From Cytophagaceae bacterium (GTDB taxonomy: Bacteria > Bacteroidota > Bacteroidia > Cytophagales > Spirosomataceae), in contig CANHKE010000011.1 of NCBI GenBank assembly GCA_947461155.1, positions 1-12,217 on the forward strand: a stretch of DNA of 12,217 nt. Direction: 5' to 3'. The notes under the pieces were generated by a model. It was not told the origin of the DNA. It saw only the letters and a list, made by a program, of their open reading frames with translations, and did no database searches. Every line of letters begins with the position of its first letter. Position 1 is the first letter of the stretch. A program made the translations under genes and the position numbers. Positions 1 to 7,187 of the stretch are shown piece after piece.

Positions 1-1269
1 GCGGGTTTAGTTCAAATACTTTTTGGCGTATTCAAACTCGGAAAACTCATGGATTTCTTTCCGTTATCGGCCGTACACGGGATGCTTGCTGCCATTGGAC
101 TGATCATCATCGGAAAACAAATTCCGGTCTTATTAGATGTAAATCCAATCTTGACGAAAGGAAAAGAACCCTTGGAATTATTTGCATCTATCCCTGAATT
201 TCTGGCCAATTGGGATCCCAAGGCAACATTAATCGGTGTAATCAGTCTAGCCATCATGATGGGCTGGCCTTATATCAAAAATAAATACATCAAGAAAATA
301 CCTGCACCTTTAGTTGTTTTAGCCATCGCTATTCCTGCTGAGTTAATGATGGATTTCCAAACTACGGAACCCAAATATGCATTAGTTCACATTGGCAACT
401 TGATGGATAACATCAACATCAATGCGAGCTTTGCCGGTTTTGCCCAGACAGGAACATTCATCAAATTTGTCATCATGTTTGCCTTGGTCGGATCATTGGA
501 ATCCTTATTGACCGTTAAAGCAATGGATATGTTGGACCCGTTTAAACGGAAATCAAATGCCAATAAAGATTTGATCGCAACCGGGATAGGCAACACATTT
601 GTTGCATTTTTGGGCGGCTTACCCATGATTTCAGAGGTGGCACGTTCATCTGCGAATATTGCCAATGGTGCTAAGACGCGTTGGGCGAATTTCTTCCACG
701 GTTTCTTTATTTTGATTTTCGTGCTATTGGCTTCGCATCTCATCGAATTGATTCCGAACACGGCTCTGGCAGCGATGTTAATTACAGTAGGTATTAAATT
801 AACGCATCCCAAAGAGTTTATTCACACATTGAAAATCGGGAAAGAGCAATTATTAATCTTCATTGTTACGATTCTATTTACGTTAGGCGTAGACTTATTA
901 GTGGGTATTGGAGCGGGAATTCTAACTGAAATTTTGGTGAATTTATTTAACGGAAAACCACTTAGTGCAATTTTTAAAGCACCTACGGAAGTATCATTTA
1001 CAGATGATGCCTATTTAGTTGAGATTTCCGAAGCGGCCGTATTTACCAATTTCTTGGGAATCAAACGGAAATTAGAAGCTATTCCACCCGCATTTCCTGT
1101 TACAATCGATCTATCTAAAACGCACTTAGTTGATCACTCCGTAATGGAAAATTTAGAACATTTTAAACACGACTATGAGCGTGAAGGGGGTACGGTAACG
1201 ATCGTGGGGTTACATGATCATCGAGCCGTTTCTGACCACAAAGCAGCTGCGCAAAAGCGAAAAAAATAA
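1..1269 (+). CDS. SulP family inorganic anion transporter, 5'-truncated by the window edge
   Basis: This is an inner-membrane transporter of the SulP/SLC26 family, which carries sulfate, bicarbonate or related anions; the substrate cannot be read from the sequence. The frame is open from base 1, and the residues before the first ATG at 49 (AGLVQILFGVFKLGKLMDFF) match a conserved SulP helix. The gene therefore starts outside the window and 49 is not the real start. Several hydrophobic segments follow, including a conserved block around bases 580-670 (GNTFVAFLGGLPMISEVARS). A C-terminal STAS domain occupies roughly bases 990-1230, with the typical ID-L-S strand and a D-H-S motif at the usual regulatory loop. 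The protein ends in a basic tail. In this phylum such genes often sit beside or are fused to carbonic anhydrase, which would favour bicarbonate, but the upstream side is not visible. Stop is TAA, followed at once by a terminator. Confidence 0.93.
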   Translation, partial: AGLVQILFGVFKLGKLMDFFPLSAVHGMLAAIGLIIIGKQIPVLLDVNPILTKGKEPLELFASIPEFLANWDPKATLIGVISLAIMMGWPYIKNKYIKKIPAPLVVLAIAIPAELMMDFQTTEPKYALVHIGNLMDNININASFAGFAQTGTFIKFVIMFALVGSLESLLTVKAMDMLDPFKRKSNANKDLIATGIGNTFVAFLGGLPMISEVARSSANIANGAKTRWANFFHGFFILIFVLLASHLIELIPNTALAAMLITVGIKLTHPKEFIHTLKIGKEQLLIFIVTILFTLGVDLLVGIGAGILTEILVNLFNGKPLSAIFKAPTEVSFTDDAYLVEISEAAVFTNFLGIKRKLEAIPPAFPVTIDLSKTHLVDHSVMENLEHFKHDYEREGGTVTIVGLHDHRAVSDHKAAAQKRKK

Positions 1270-1272
1270 GTT

Positions 1273-1304
1273 AAAAATACCGCGGTAATCGCGGTATTTT
1301 TTTT
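1273..1304 (+). terminator. Rho-independent terminator after the SulP gene
   Basis: An 8-bp perfect GC-rich stem (ATACCGCG at 1277-1284 with CGCGGTAT at 1290-1297) closes a 5-base loop. It is flanked by an A run and followed by eight T residues. It begins 4 bases after the SulP stop and separates that gene from the glycan genes downstream. Confidence 0.9.
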
Positions 1305-1376
1305 GTCTTTTAGAAAAGTCAGGTCATCAAGTTCAAAAAAAAATCAATATATTTAAACCTAATATAAACCTATCTA

Positions 1377-2756
1377 ATGAAACGAATTTGGGGCACATGC
1401 TGCCTGTTGCTACTGTGGGCAAGTCTTTCGCTGCAAGCGCAAGTTTGGGTTTCCCTACCTAAGCAACAGCAAATGTGGCAAATACATCCCGAGCTTACGT
1501 TTCAATCGGGTCAAAAAGAAGGAATTCAACTTGATCCCACACTTCGTTTTCAACCCATCGACGGTTTCGGATTTACGCTCACAGGGGGCTCTTCCGATTT
1601 AATATATGCCTTGGCACCAGCCCAGCGAACTAAGTTGCTCCTGGAATTATTTGGTCAAAAATCGGGCCAATTAGCCATATCGGTTTTGCGGATAGGCGTG
1701 GGGGCTACCGATTTGGATGGAGAGGCCTTTAGCTACGACGATGTAGTGGGGGATATAAAACTCACGAAATTCAGTTTAGCCAAAGCGCAAAAATCACTTA
1801 TTCCGCTCTTAAAAGAAATAAAAGCGATTCAACCCGGCATTAAATTGATGGCGACCCCTTGGTCTCCACCGGCCTGGATGAAAGATAATCTAGCGACCAA
1901 AGGCGGATCACTAGCTCCCGCGTTTGAAGCTGTTTATGCACAATACCTGGTCAAATACATCCAAGCAATGGCCAAAGAAGGCTTACCAATTTGGGCATTG
2001 ACTCCACAAAATGAGCCGCTGCATCCGGGCAATAATCCGAGTTTGTTGATGACTGCGGGCCAACAAAACAATTGGATCAAAAATCACCTCGGGCCGGCGC
2101 TGGTTCAAGCGAAATTGACTACAAAACTGATCATATACGATCACAATTGCGACAAACCTGAATATCCGATTGAGATTTTAAATGACCCCGAAACGCGTAA
2201 ATACGTAGATGGATCTGCATTTCACTTGTATAATGGGGATATTTCAGCCTTGAGTACCGTCAAAAAAGCGCATCCGGATAAGGCCTTGTATTTTACGGAA
2301 CAATGGACAGGCTCGAAAGGGGAATTTGCTGGGGATTTTATGTGGCATATCAAAAACGTGATTATTGGTGCATTAAATAACCATGCCCAAACGGTCTTGG
2401 AATGGAATTTGGCAAATGATCCAAACTTCGAACCCTATACGCCGGGTGGTTGTACCGAATGTAAAGGCGCATTAACCATTTCCAAAACAGGCGAAATCAT
2501 CCGAAATCAAGCCTATTTCATTATCGGCCAAGCGTCACGGATTATCCCTACAGGCTCTGTTCGGATTGATTTACACGGACTTCCTAAAGGAATCAACGGC
2601 ACCGCCGCAAAACGCCCAGATGGAAAAATAGCTATCCTGTTACAAAACGAAAGAAATACTAGTATTAAAATCCCGATTAACCTGGCCAGTAACCACGCGG
2701 AGGTGGAGGTGCCTGGGGAAGGGGTTGTCAGCATATTATTAGACGTTAGACTTTAG
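1377..2756 (+). CDS. Secreted glycoside hydrolase family 30 protein (glucosylceramidase/beta-1,6-glucanase-like)
   Basis: Retaining beta-glycosidase of clan GH-A, exported by a Sec signal peptide (about residues 1-22, hydrophobic core CLLLLWASLSL, probable cleavage near QAQ; no lipobox). A TIM barrel covers about residues 50-370 and a GH30 C-terminal beta-sandwich about 375-455. The predicted acid/base is E213 in TPQNEP and the predicted nucleophile is E308 in YFTEQW; their 95-residue spacing is normal for GH30. The family-typical motifs GFGFTLTGGSS near the N-terminus and PWSPPAWMK after strand 3 are present. A cysteine-containing GGCTECKGALTI loop recalls GH30 subfamily 3 beta-1,6-glucanases, so that activity is my guess, but a beta-glucosidase or xylosidase role is possible. 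It lies upstream of, and co-directional with, a Gfo/Idh/MocA gene and a PIG-L gene. The last four residues (DVRL, from base 2742) and the TAG stop are encoded inside a heptamer repeat array, so the native C-terminus may have been replaced. Confidence 0.92.
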   Translation: MKRIWGTCCLLLLWASLSLQAQVWVSLPKQQQMWQIHPELTFQSGQKEGIQLDPTLRFQPIDGFGFTLTGGSSDLIYALAPAQRTKLLLELFGQKSGQLAISVLRIGVGATDLDGEAFSYDDVVGDIKLTKFSLAKAQKSLIPLLKEIKAIQPGIKLMATPWSPPAWMKDNLATKGGSLAPAFEAVYAQYLVKYIQAMAKEGLPIWALTPQNEPLHPGNNPSLLMTAGQQNNWIKNHLGPALVQAKLTTKLIIYDHNCDKPEYPIEILNDPETRKYVDGSAFHLYNGDISALSTVKKAHPDKALYFTEQWTGSKGEFAGDFMWHIKNVIIGALNNHAQTVLEWNLANDPNFEPYTPGGCTECKGALTISKTGEIIRNQAYFIIGQASRIIPTGSVRIDLHGLPKGINGTAAKRPDGKIAILLQNERNTSIKIPINLASNHAEVEVPGEGVVSILLDVRL

Positions 2757-2822
2757 ACGTTAGACGTTAGACGGCAAATTGACAACTGATTACTGACAAC
2801 TGACAACTGATTACTGAAAACG
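2742..2822 (+). repeat. Two adjacent heptanucleotide repeat arrays (GACGTTA, then GACAACT/GATTACT)
   Basis: From 2742 the sequence reads in 7-base units: gacgtta, gacttta, gacgtta, gacgtta, gacggca (to 2776). After aatt come gacaact, gattact, gacaact, gacaact, gattact (2781-2815) and a degenerate gaaaacg. The first array overlaps the last codons and stop of the GH30 gene. The second runs to within 9 bases of the next start codon. Because 7 is not a multiple of 3, an array of three or more GACGTTA units places TAG in all three forward frames and TAA in all three reverse frames. The arrangement resembles the short tandemly repeated repeats known from cyanobacterial intergenic regions. Confidence 0.85.
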
Positions 2823-2830
2823 ATAAACCT

Positions 2831-4198
2831 ATGAACTCATTCAACATCAACCGCCGCCATTTCCTGAAGGGAGCCTCGGCAAGTTTAGCGCTTTCGACAT
2901 TCGGGGCGTATGGATTAGATTTAGTCAACCCGGCCAAACCACTTCGTGTGGGATTAATTGGTGCGGGGTGGTACGGTAAAAGTGACTTGTTCCGACTGAT
3001 GCAAGTGGCTCCCGTGGAAGTAATCGCCTTATGTGACCCCGATCGAAATATGTTGACACAAGCCGGACAGCTCGTTGCCGCGCGTCAAAAGTCACGTAAA
3101 ACACCTCGCCTGTATGGTGATTACCAAAAATTACTCGCTGAAAACCAATTGGACATTGTCCTAATCGGAAGTCCGGATCATTGGCATCCCTTACAAATGG
3201 TCGATGCCGTGAAATCAGGTGCGAATGTCTACGTTCAAAAACCCATTTCAGTGGATGTTTTAGAGGGCGAGGCCATGGTCGCTGCCGCTCGAAAATATGG
3301 CAAAACGGTTCAGGTGGGCACGCAACGCAAGTCGACACCACATTTGATTCAAGCCAAAAAAGACATCATCGATACCGGGATGCTGGGAAAAGTAGCCCAC
3401 GTCGAAATGTATTGCTACTACCACATGCGCAATAATGGCAATCCGCCGATTCAAGCGGTGCCTGACTTTTTTGATTACGAGATGTGGACCGGACCAGCAC
3501 CGATGCGCCCGTATGATGGCCTTCCACATACGCGCTGGTGGCGTACGTTCAATGAATACGGAAACGGCATCGTAGGAGACATGTGCGTTCACATGTTTGA
3601 TACCGCCCGCTGGATGCTTGGGCTCGGTTGGCCGAAACGAATCAGTTCCGAAGGAGGTATTTATGTACAGAAAGAGGGAAAATCCAACATCACAGATACG
3701 CAATCTGCTGTATTCGAATACGATGATTTAAACTGCGTTTGGCAGCACCGCACTTGGGGAACGCCGCCAGATCCGGAATATCCATGGGGTTTAACGATTT
3801 ACGGAGAAAAAGGAACGCTTCGGATGAGTACCATGAAATACGATTTCACGCCGACAGATCCGAAAGGGCAAAAACTACATGGCGAGTGCGTCTTCGAACG
3901 GGAAAAATACCCCGAAGATTTGAAGGAAGATCGCATTGAATTAAACGCAGCTCCTGCGACTCGTTTACATATGTTGGATTTCCTTGCCGCCATCGACAAA
4001 GGCACAAAACCCATTGCTGATATCCAAGAGGGGCATATTTCTACGGCATCCTGCATTATGGCGAATATCGCGATGCGCGTAGGGAGACCGCTCAGCTATG
4101 ATCCGCTAACAAAAACGATTAAAAACGATCCGGAGGCAACGGCCTTATTGGCCCGTGAATACCGGGAACCTTGGTCACGAAATAAGTTAATCTCATGA
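2831..4198 (+). CDS. Tat-targeted Gfo/Idh/MocA family oxidoreductase
   Basis: NAD(P)-dependent sugar oxidoreductase-type protein, 455 residues, with a Tat signal peptide. The twin arginines are R8-R9 in RRHFLKG, followed by an Ala/Ser/Leu-rich stretch to about residue 30. It would be exported folded, with cofactor bound. The Rossmann fold starts at about residue 38, with the dinucleotide loop G44-x-G46-xx-G49 (GLIGAGWYG). A D-H-W-H segment precedes the family's catalytic-lysine motif, here VQKP (K137) rather than the classical EKP; the QKP form is familiar in Tat-bearing members of Bacteroidota and Planctomycetes. The C-terminal beta-sheet domain carries D250 and H254 in GDMCVHMFD, the usual substrate-pocket position. 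The substrate is unknown. Start ATG at 2831 follows an A-rich leader, and the Tat motif close behind it supports this start. The stop TGA overlaps the ATG of the PIG-L gene, so the two are probably translationally coupled. Confidence 0.92.
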   Translation: MNSFNINRRHFLKGASASLALSTFGAYGLDLVNPAKPLRVGLIGAGWYGKSDLFRLMQVAPVEVIALCDPDRNMLTQAGQLVAARQKSRKTPRLYGDYQKLLAENQLDIVLIGSPDHWHPLQMVDAVKSGANVYVQKPISVDVLEGEAMVAAARKYGKTVQVGTQRKSTPHLIQAKKDIIDTGMLGKVAHVEMYCYYHMRNNGNPPIQAVPDFFDYEMWTGPAPMRPYDGLPHTRWWRTFNEYGNGIVGDMCVHMFDTARWMLGLGWPKRISSEGGIYVQKEGKSNITDTQSAVFEYDDLNCVWQHRTWGTPPDPEYPWGLTIYGEKGTLRMSTMKYDFTPTDPKGQKLHGECVFEREKYPEDLKEDRIELNAAPATRLHMLDFLAAIDKGTKPIADIQEGHISTASCIMANIAMRVGRPLSYDPLTKTIKNDPEATALLAREYREPWSRNKLIS

Positions 4199-6651
4199 TG
4201 AAATACCTATTACTTGCTTGCTTGATTAGTTCAGCGACGTTTGCACAAAAGAACCTACTGGACGACCTAAAACGCATCAAAAACACGGGGACCGTGTTGC
4301 ACGTAGCCGCTCATCCCGATGACGAAAGCACACATGTGCTGACTTGGTTTGCGCAACAGCAACATTGGGAAACGAATTATTTTGCGTGTACGCGTGGAGA
4401 CGGTGGTCAAAATTTGATTGGCGATGACCAAGGAATTCCACTGGGATTAATTCGGACGCAAGAATTATTGGCAGCGCGTAAAATAGATGGCGCGAATCAA
4501 TTTTTTTCTCAGGCCTTTGATTTCGGTTTCTCCAAATCGACAACCGAAGCTTTGTCCTTTTGGAATAAGGAATTAATCCTATCAAACTTGGTATTGGTCA
4601 TTCGAAAAATGCGCCCCGATATCATTTTCACCCGTTTTCCACCAGATGCTCGTGCGGGTCATGGGCACCATTCGGCCTCTGCTGTATTGGCGATAGAAGC
4701 CTACAAAGCGGCTGCGGATCCAAACAGATTTCCTGAGCAATTAGTCCATGGCATCAAACCTTGGCAAGCAAAACGTCTTTTGTGGAATACGTTCCGTTTT
4801 CCGGGATCGGGTACGTCTACCATCGCTCCGGATCAATTCAAAATGGAGATCGGTGATTATTTACCTAGCATCGGACAAAGCACAGGGGAAATGGCGGCGT
4901 TTAGTCGGAGCCAGCATAAATCGCAAGGATTCGGTTTCGCCGTGGATCACGGAAAACAAACCGAATATTTTGCGACTTTAGCCGGCGACGCACCGCAAAC
5001 AAATTTGTGGGATGGCGTGGAAAATCACTGGAAGGAAATAGGTTCCAACCTAGAAAGCCAAATTGACCAAATCATCGCACAATATCAAGCCGAAAATCCA
5101 AGCGCCAGCATTCATGCGCTAGTTGACTTACGTAAATCAATTTTGAACTCCAAAGATGACTTTTGGAAGACGAAGAAAATCAAACAAATCGATGCCTGGA
5201 TCGTGCAAGCAGCGGGTATTCATTTTGCGGCTACGACCAACCAAGGAACCATTGCACGCGGTGATACCCTGTCGATTAAATCCGAATTTATCCTACGTAG
5301 CGGCGTAGCCATTTCAGATCTTTCTTTACGCATTGCGGGTAAGGATACCAGTTTTACAGGGTCAACCAAAGCCTACCTAAAAAATCAATGGTCTTTCAAA
5401 TTACCTGTAAATCAAATCATCACACAGCCGTATTGGATTGCTGAGACAAAAGCCGTTGGTCATTATCGCGTTAATGATGTGGCTAAAATTGGACAAGCGG
5501 ATGTCGATCCGGCCTATGTGATGCAAGCAAGTTTTATGCTGGAAGGCCAGCGAATCTCCTTAACAAGACCGGTTCAAGAACTAGTCGTAGATCCGGTGAA
5601 GGGAGAATTAAGCCAACCGCTTACGGTAACGCCACGGAGTATTTTTTCCATCAATCACCAAGTCATCTTGATCCCTGCTGGTTCCAATGCACGTAAATCA
5701 GCGAGCATCACGATTCAAGCGATGGGCCGCATTGGCCAAGGAAATGTGGCCATTCAGACGAAGGAGGGAAAGATTTTAAGCACGATGTCACTACCTAAGG
5801 GCATGAAAAAAGGTGAGAAGCGCGATGTAATCATTGCACTTAACGAAAGTGATTTCCCGAAGGCGGGCAAATTCAACCTCGGAATACAATTGGCCTATCA
5901 AACCTCCTCCGGCAATTGGGTCGATTCCTTGCAAATGGAGACGATACAATATCCACATATTCCGGTCCAACGCTATTTTTCGCCGGTTCAATTGAGTGTC
6001 TTGCACATTGACTTTAAGAAAACGGGGCAGCGGATTGGTTACATCAAAGGAGCTGGGGACAAAGTTCCGGAGTCCTTGGAACAGATGGGCTATCAAGTGG
6101 ATTTCTTAGGGGAATCTGATTTGAAATTCGCCAATCTACAACGCTATGATGCGATTTTGACGGGTGTTCGGGCGTACAATACCTTGGATTATTTAGAAAA
6201 TGCCTATCCGGAATTGATGAAATACGTGGAAAATGGAGGAAAATATGTGGTACAATACAATACCGCCAGTTTCTTAGGACCGATGAAAAGTTCGATGGCA
6301 CCTTATCCATTAACGGTCAACCGCAATCGAATCACGCGCGAAGATGCAAAACCTGTGTTTTTAAAGCCAGAACATCCTTTATTCCAAAAACCAAACAAAA
6401 TCACGGAGGCTGATTTTGATCAATGGGTACAAGAACGTAGCATTTACCATGCGGAATCGACCGACGCACATTATGAATTCCCGATTGGATTTTCGGATCC
6501 GGATGAAGGCCAACAAACCGGTGCGATTGCAGCGACGAACTACGGAAAAGGCCAATTTATTTATACCGGGATTGTATTCTTCCGCGAGTTACCTGCGGGA
6601 GTTCCAGGGGCATGGAGATTGATGGCGAATGTGTTAGATAATGGACGTTAG
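4195..6651 (+). CDS. Secreted multidomain PIG-L (LmbE-like) family deacetylase
   Basis: A Sec signal peptide (about residues 1-17, MKYLLLACLISSATFAQ) is followed by a PIG-L/LmbE zinc-dependent N-deacetylase domain (about 30-250). The hallmark AHPDDE is at 39-44: H40 and D43 are the expected zinc ligands and D42 the expected base. TRGDGGQN follows, then HGHHSA at 156-161, where H159 is the likely third ligand; the usual HPDH form is altered, with H158 in place of Asp. Residues about 260-590 look like beta-sandwich domains. From about residue 610 to the end there is a GATase1/ThuA-like alpha/beta domain (Y-D-A-I-L-T-G-V-R, then a GKGQFIYTG strand). Family members act on N-acetylglucosamine-type sugars; the actual substrate is unknown. 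The start overlaps the oxidoreductase stop by ATGA; ATG at 4198 is an equally possible start. The stop TAG lies in the first unit of a heptamer array. Confidence 0.92.
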   Translation: MMKYLLLACLISSATFAQKNLLDDLKRIKNTGTVLHVAAHPDDESTHVLTWFAQQQHWETNYFACTRGDGGQNLIGDDQGIPLGLIRTQELLAARKIDGANQFFSQAFDFGFSKSTTEALSFWNKELILSNLVLVIRKMRPDIIFTRFPPDARAGHGHHSASAVLAIEAYKAAADPNRFPEQLVHGIKPWQAKRLLWNTFRFPGSGTSTIAPDQFKMEIGDYLPSIGQSTGEMAAFSRSQHKSQGFGFAVDHGKQTEYFATLAGDAPQTNLWDGVENHWKEIGSNLESQIDQIIAQYQAENPSASIHALVDLRKSILNSKDDFWKTKKIKQIDAWIVQAAGIHFAATTNQGTIARGDTLSIKSEFILRSGVAISDLSLRIAGKDTSFTGSTKAYLKNQWSFKLPVNQIITQPYWIAETKAVGHYRVNDVAKIGQADVDPAYVMQASFMLEGQRISLTRPVQELVVDPVKGELSQPLTVTPRSIFSINHQVILIPAGSNARKSASITIQAMGRIGQGNVAIQTKEGKILSTMSLPKGMKKGEKRDVIIALNESDFPKAGKFNLGIQLAYQTSSGNWVDSLQMETIQYPHIPVQRYFSPVQLSVLHIDFKKTGQRIGYIKGAGDKVPESLEQMGYQVDFLGESDLKFANLQRYDAILTGVRAYNTLDYLENAYPELMKYVENGGKYVVQYNTASFLGPMKSSMAPYPLTVNRNRITREDAKPVFLKPEHPLFQKPNKITEADFDQWVQERSIYHAESTDAHYEFPIGFSDPDEGQQTGAIAATNYGKGQFIYTGIVFFRELPAGVPGAWRLMANVLDNGR

Positions 6652-6706
6652 ACGCTGGACGCTGGACATTGGACGTTAGACGCTGGACGTTGGAAACTGG
6701 ACGTTG
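6644..6706 (+). repeat. GACGTTA/GACGCTG heptanucleotide array at the PIG-L 3' end
   Basis: Nine consecutive 7-base units: gacgtta, gacgctg, gacgctg, gacattg, gacgtta, gacgctg, gacgttg, gaaactg, gacgttg. All begin with GA and most differ from GACGTTA by one or two bases. The first unit encodes the end of the PIG-L protein, and its TTA plus the following G gives the TAG stop at 6649-6651. Confidence 0.88.
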
Positions 6707-6724
6707 GAGAAGCGATACATCGCA

Positions 6725-6787
6725 AGTCCCCAGGCTAAAGCCTAGGGTTATAAAAATATGATAACCCCAGACTTCGGTCTGGGGATT
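6725..6787. repeat. REP-like twin palindrome (two inverted 27-bp hairpin units)
   Basis: Unit 1 is 6725-6751 and contains the imperfect stem CCCCAGGC/GCCTAGGG with a TAAA loop. Unit 2 is 6761-6787 and contains a perfect 8-bp stem, CCCCAGAC/GTCTGGGG, closed by a C(TTCG)G tetraloop. The reverse complement of unit 2 matches unit 1 at 21 of 27 positions. One stem pair is G-C in unit 1 and A-T in unit 2, so pairing is conserved although the bases differ. The 9-base spacer and head-to-head order resemble a BIME built from REP elements, which are dispersed by Y1-type transposases (RAYT). There is no T tract, so it is not a typical terminator. It sits in the leader of the Dabb gene and could affect its translation or mRNA stability. 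Confidence 0.75.
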
Positions 6788-6799
6788 AAACAAAAAGAA

Positions 6800-7096
6800 A
6801 TGTTACACCACAGTGTATTTTTAAAATTCAAATCAGAAACATCGGAAGCTGAACAAGCCTATTTCATCGCGGAAGCGCGGAAACTTGCGCAAATACCTGG
6901 TGTCATGAATCTGAAAGTCTTACTTGAATTCAATGCTACAAATCCCTACACACATGGCTTGGGTATGGATTTTGAGGACCAAGCAGCATATGACCTTTAT
7001 TCCAATCACCCGATTCACAATCGATTTGTGCAGGAGGTTTGGATTCCGAGGGTGGAAATTTGGCAAGAAATTGACCATAGGGAGGCAGGAGAGTAG
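6800..7096 (+). CDS. Dabb (stress-responsive A/B barrel) domain protein
   Basis: A 98-residue cytoplasmic protein made of a single Dabb domain, a dimeric ferredoxin-like alpha/beta barrel found in stress proteins and some small enzymes. The opening strand HHSVFLKFK, the helix ending in QIPGV, the strand MDFEDQAAYDLY and the closing WIPRVEIWQEID are all family-typical. I place the start at ATG 6800, giving MLHHSVF, with the A-rich leader AAACAAAAAGAA. An in-frame ATG at 6758 would add 14 residues, but those codons are only the translated REP-like hairpin. The specific reaction or ligand is unknown. The TAG stop is supplied by the first unit of the GAGTAGA array. Repeats on both sides suggest it is transcribed apart from the malonate operon or by readthrough from PIG-L. 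Confidence 0.88.
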   Translation: MLHHSVFLKFKSETSEAEQAYFIAEARKLAQIPGVMNLKVLLEFNATNPYTHGLGMDFEDQAAYDLYSNHPIHNRFVQEVWIPRVEIWQEIDHREAGE

Positions 7097-7153
7097 AGAG
7101 TAGAGAGTAGAGAGTAGAGAGTAGAGAGTAGAGAGTAGAGTGTAGAGAGTGAT
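7091..7153 (+). repeat. GAGTAGA heptanucleotide array at the Dabb gene 3' end
   Basis: Seven perfect copies of GAGTAGA run from 7091 to 7139, followed by the variants gtgtaga (7140-7146) and gagtgat (7147-7153). The first copy encodes the last Glu and the TAG stop of the Dabb gene. The sense strand of the array has TAG in all three frames; the reverse strand has no stop codon. Confidence 0.92.
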
Positions 7154-7165
7154 TTTAATAACGAC

Positions 7166-7186
7166 TAGCGTCTAACGTCTAATATG
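7166..7186 (-). repeat. Short inverted copy of the GACGTTA-type heptamer before matB
   Basis: The plus strand reads tagcgtc, taacgtc, taatatg. The complement of the first two units is gacgtta followed by gacgcta, the same unit family as at 6644-6706 but in the opposite orientation. It ends 2 bases before the matB start, so the immediate leader of matB is largely repeat-derived and shows no purine-rich ribosome binding site. Confidence 0.6.
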
Positions 7187-7187
7187 A

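Noticed and set aside
2742..2822. CRISPR array
   Set aside because: The units are 7 bases long and contiguous, with no unique spacers.
2925..3703. Minus-strand open frames of 138 and 147 codons inside the oxidoreductase gene
   Set aside because: They lie within a clearly conserved gene on the other strand and encode low-complexity shadow proteins without recognisable motifs.
6765..6784. Rho-independent terminator for the PIG-L gene
   Set aside because: The hairpin is strong but is followed by attaaac, not a T tract, and it is the mirror of a second hairpin, which fits a REP-like element better.
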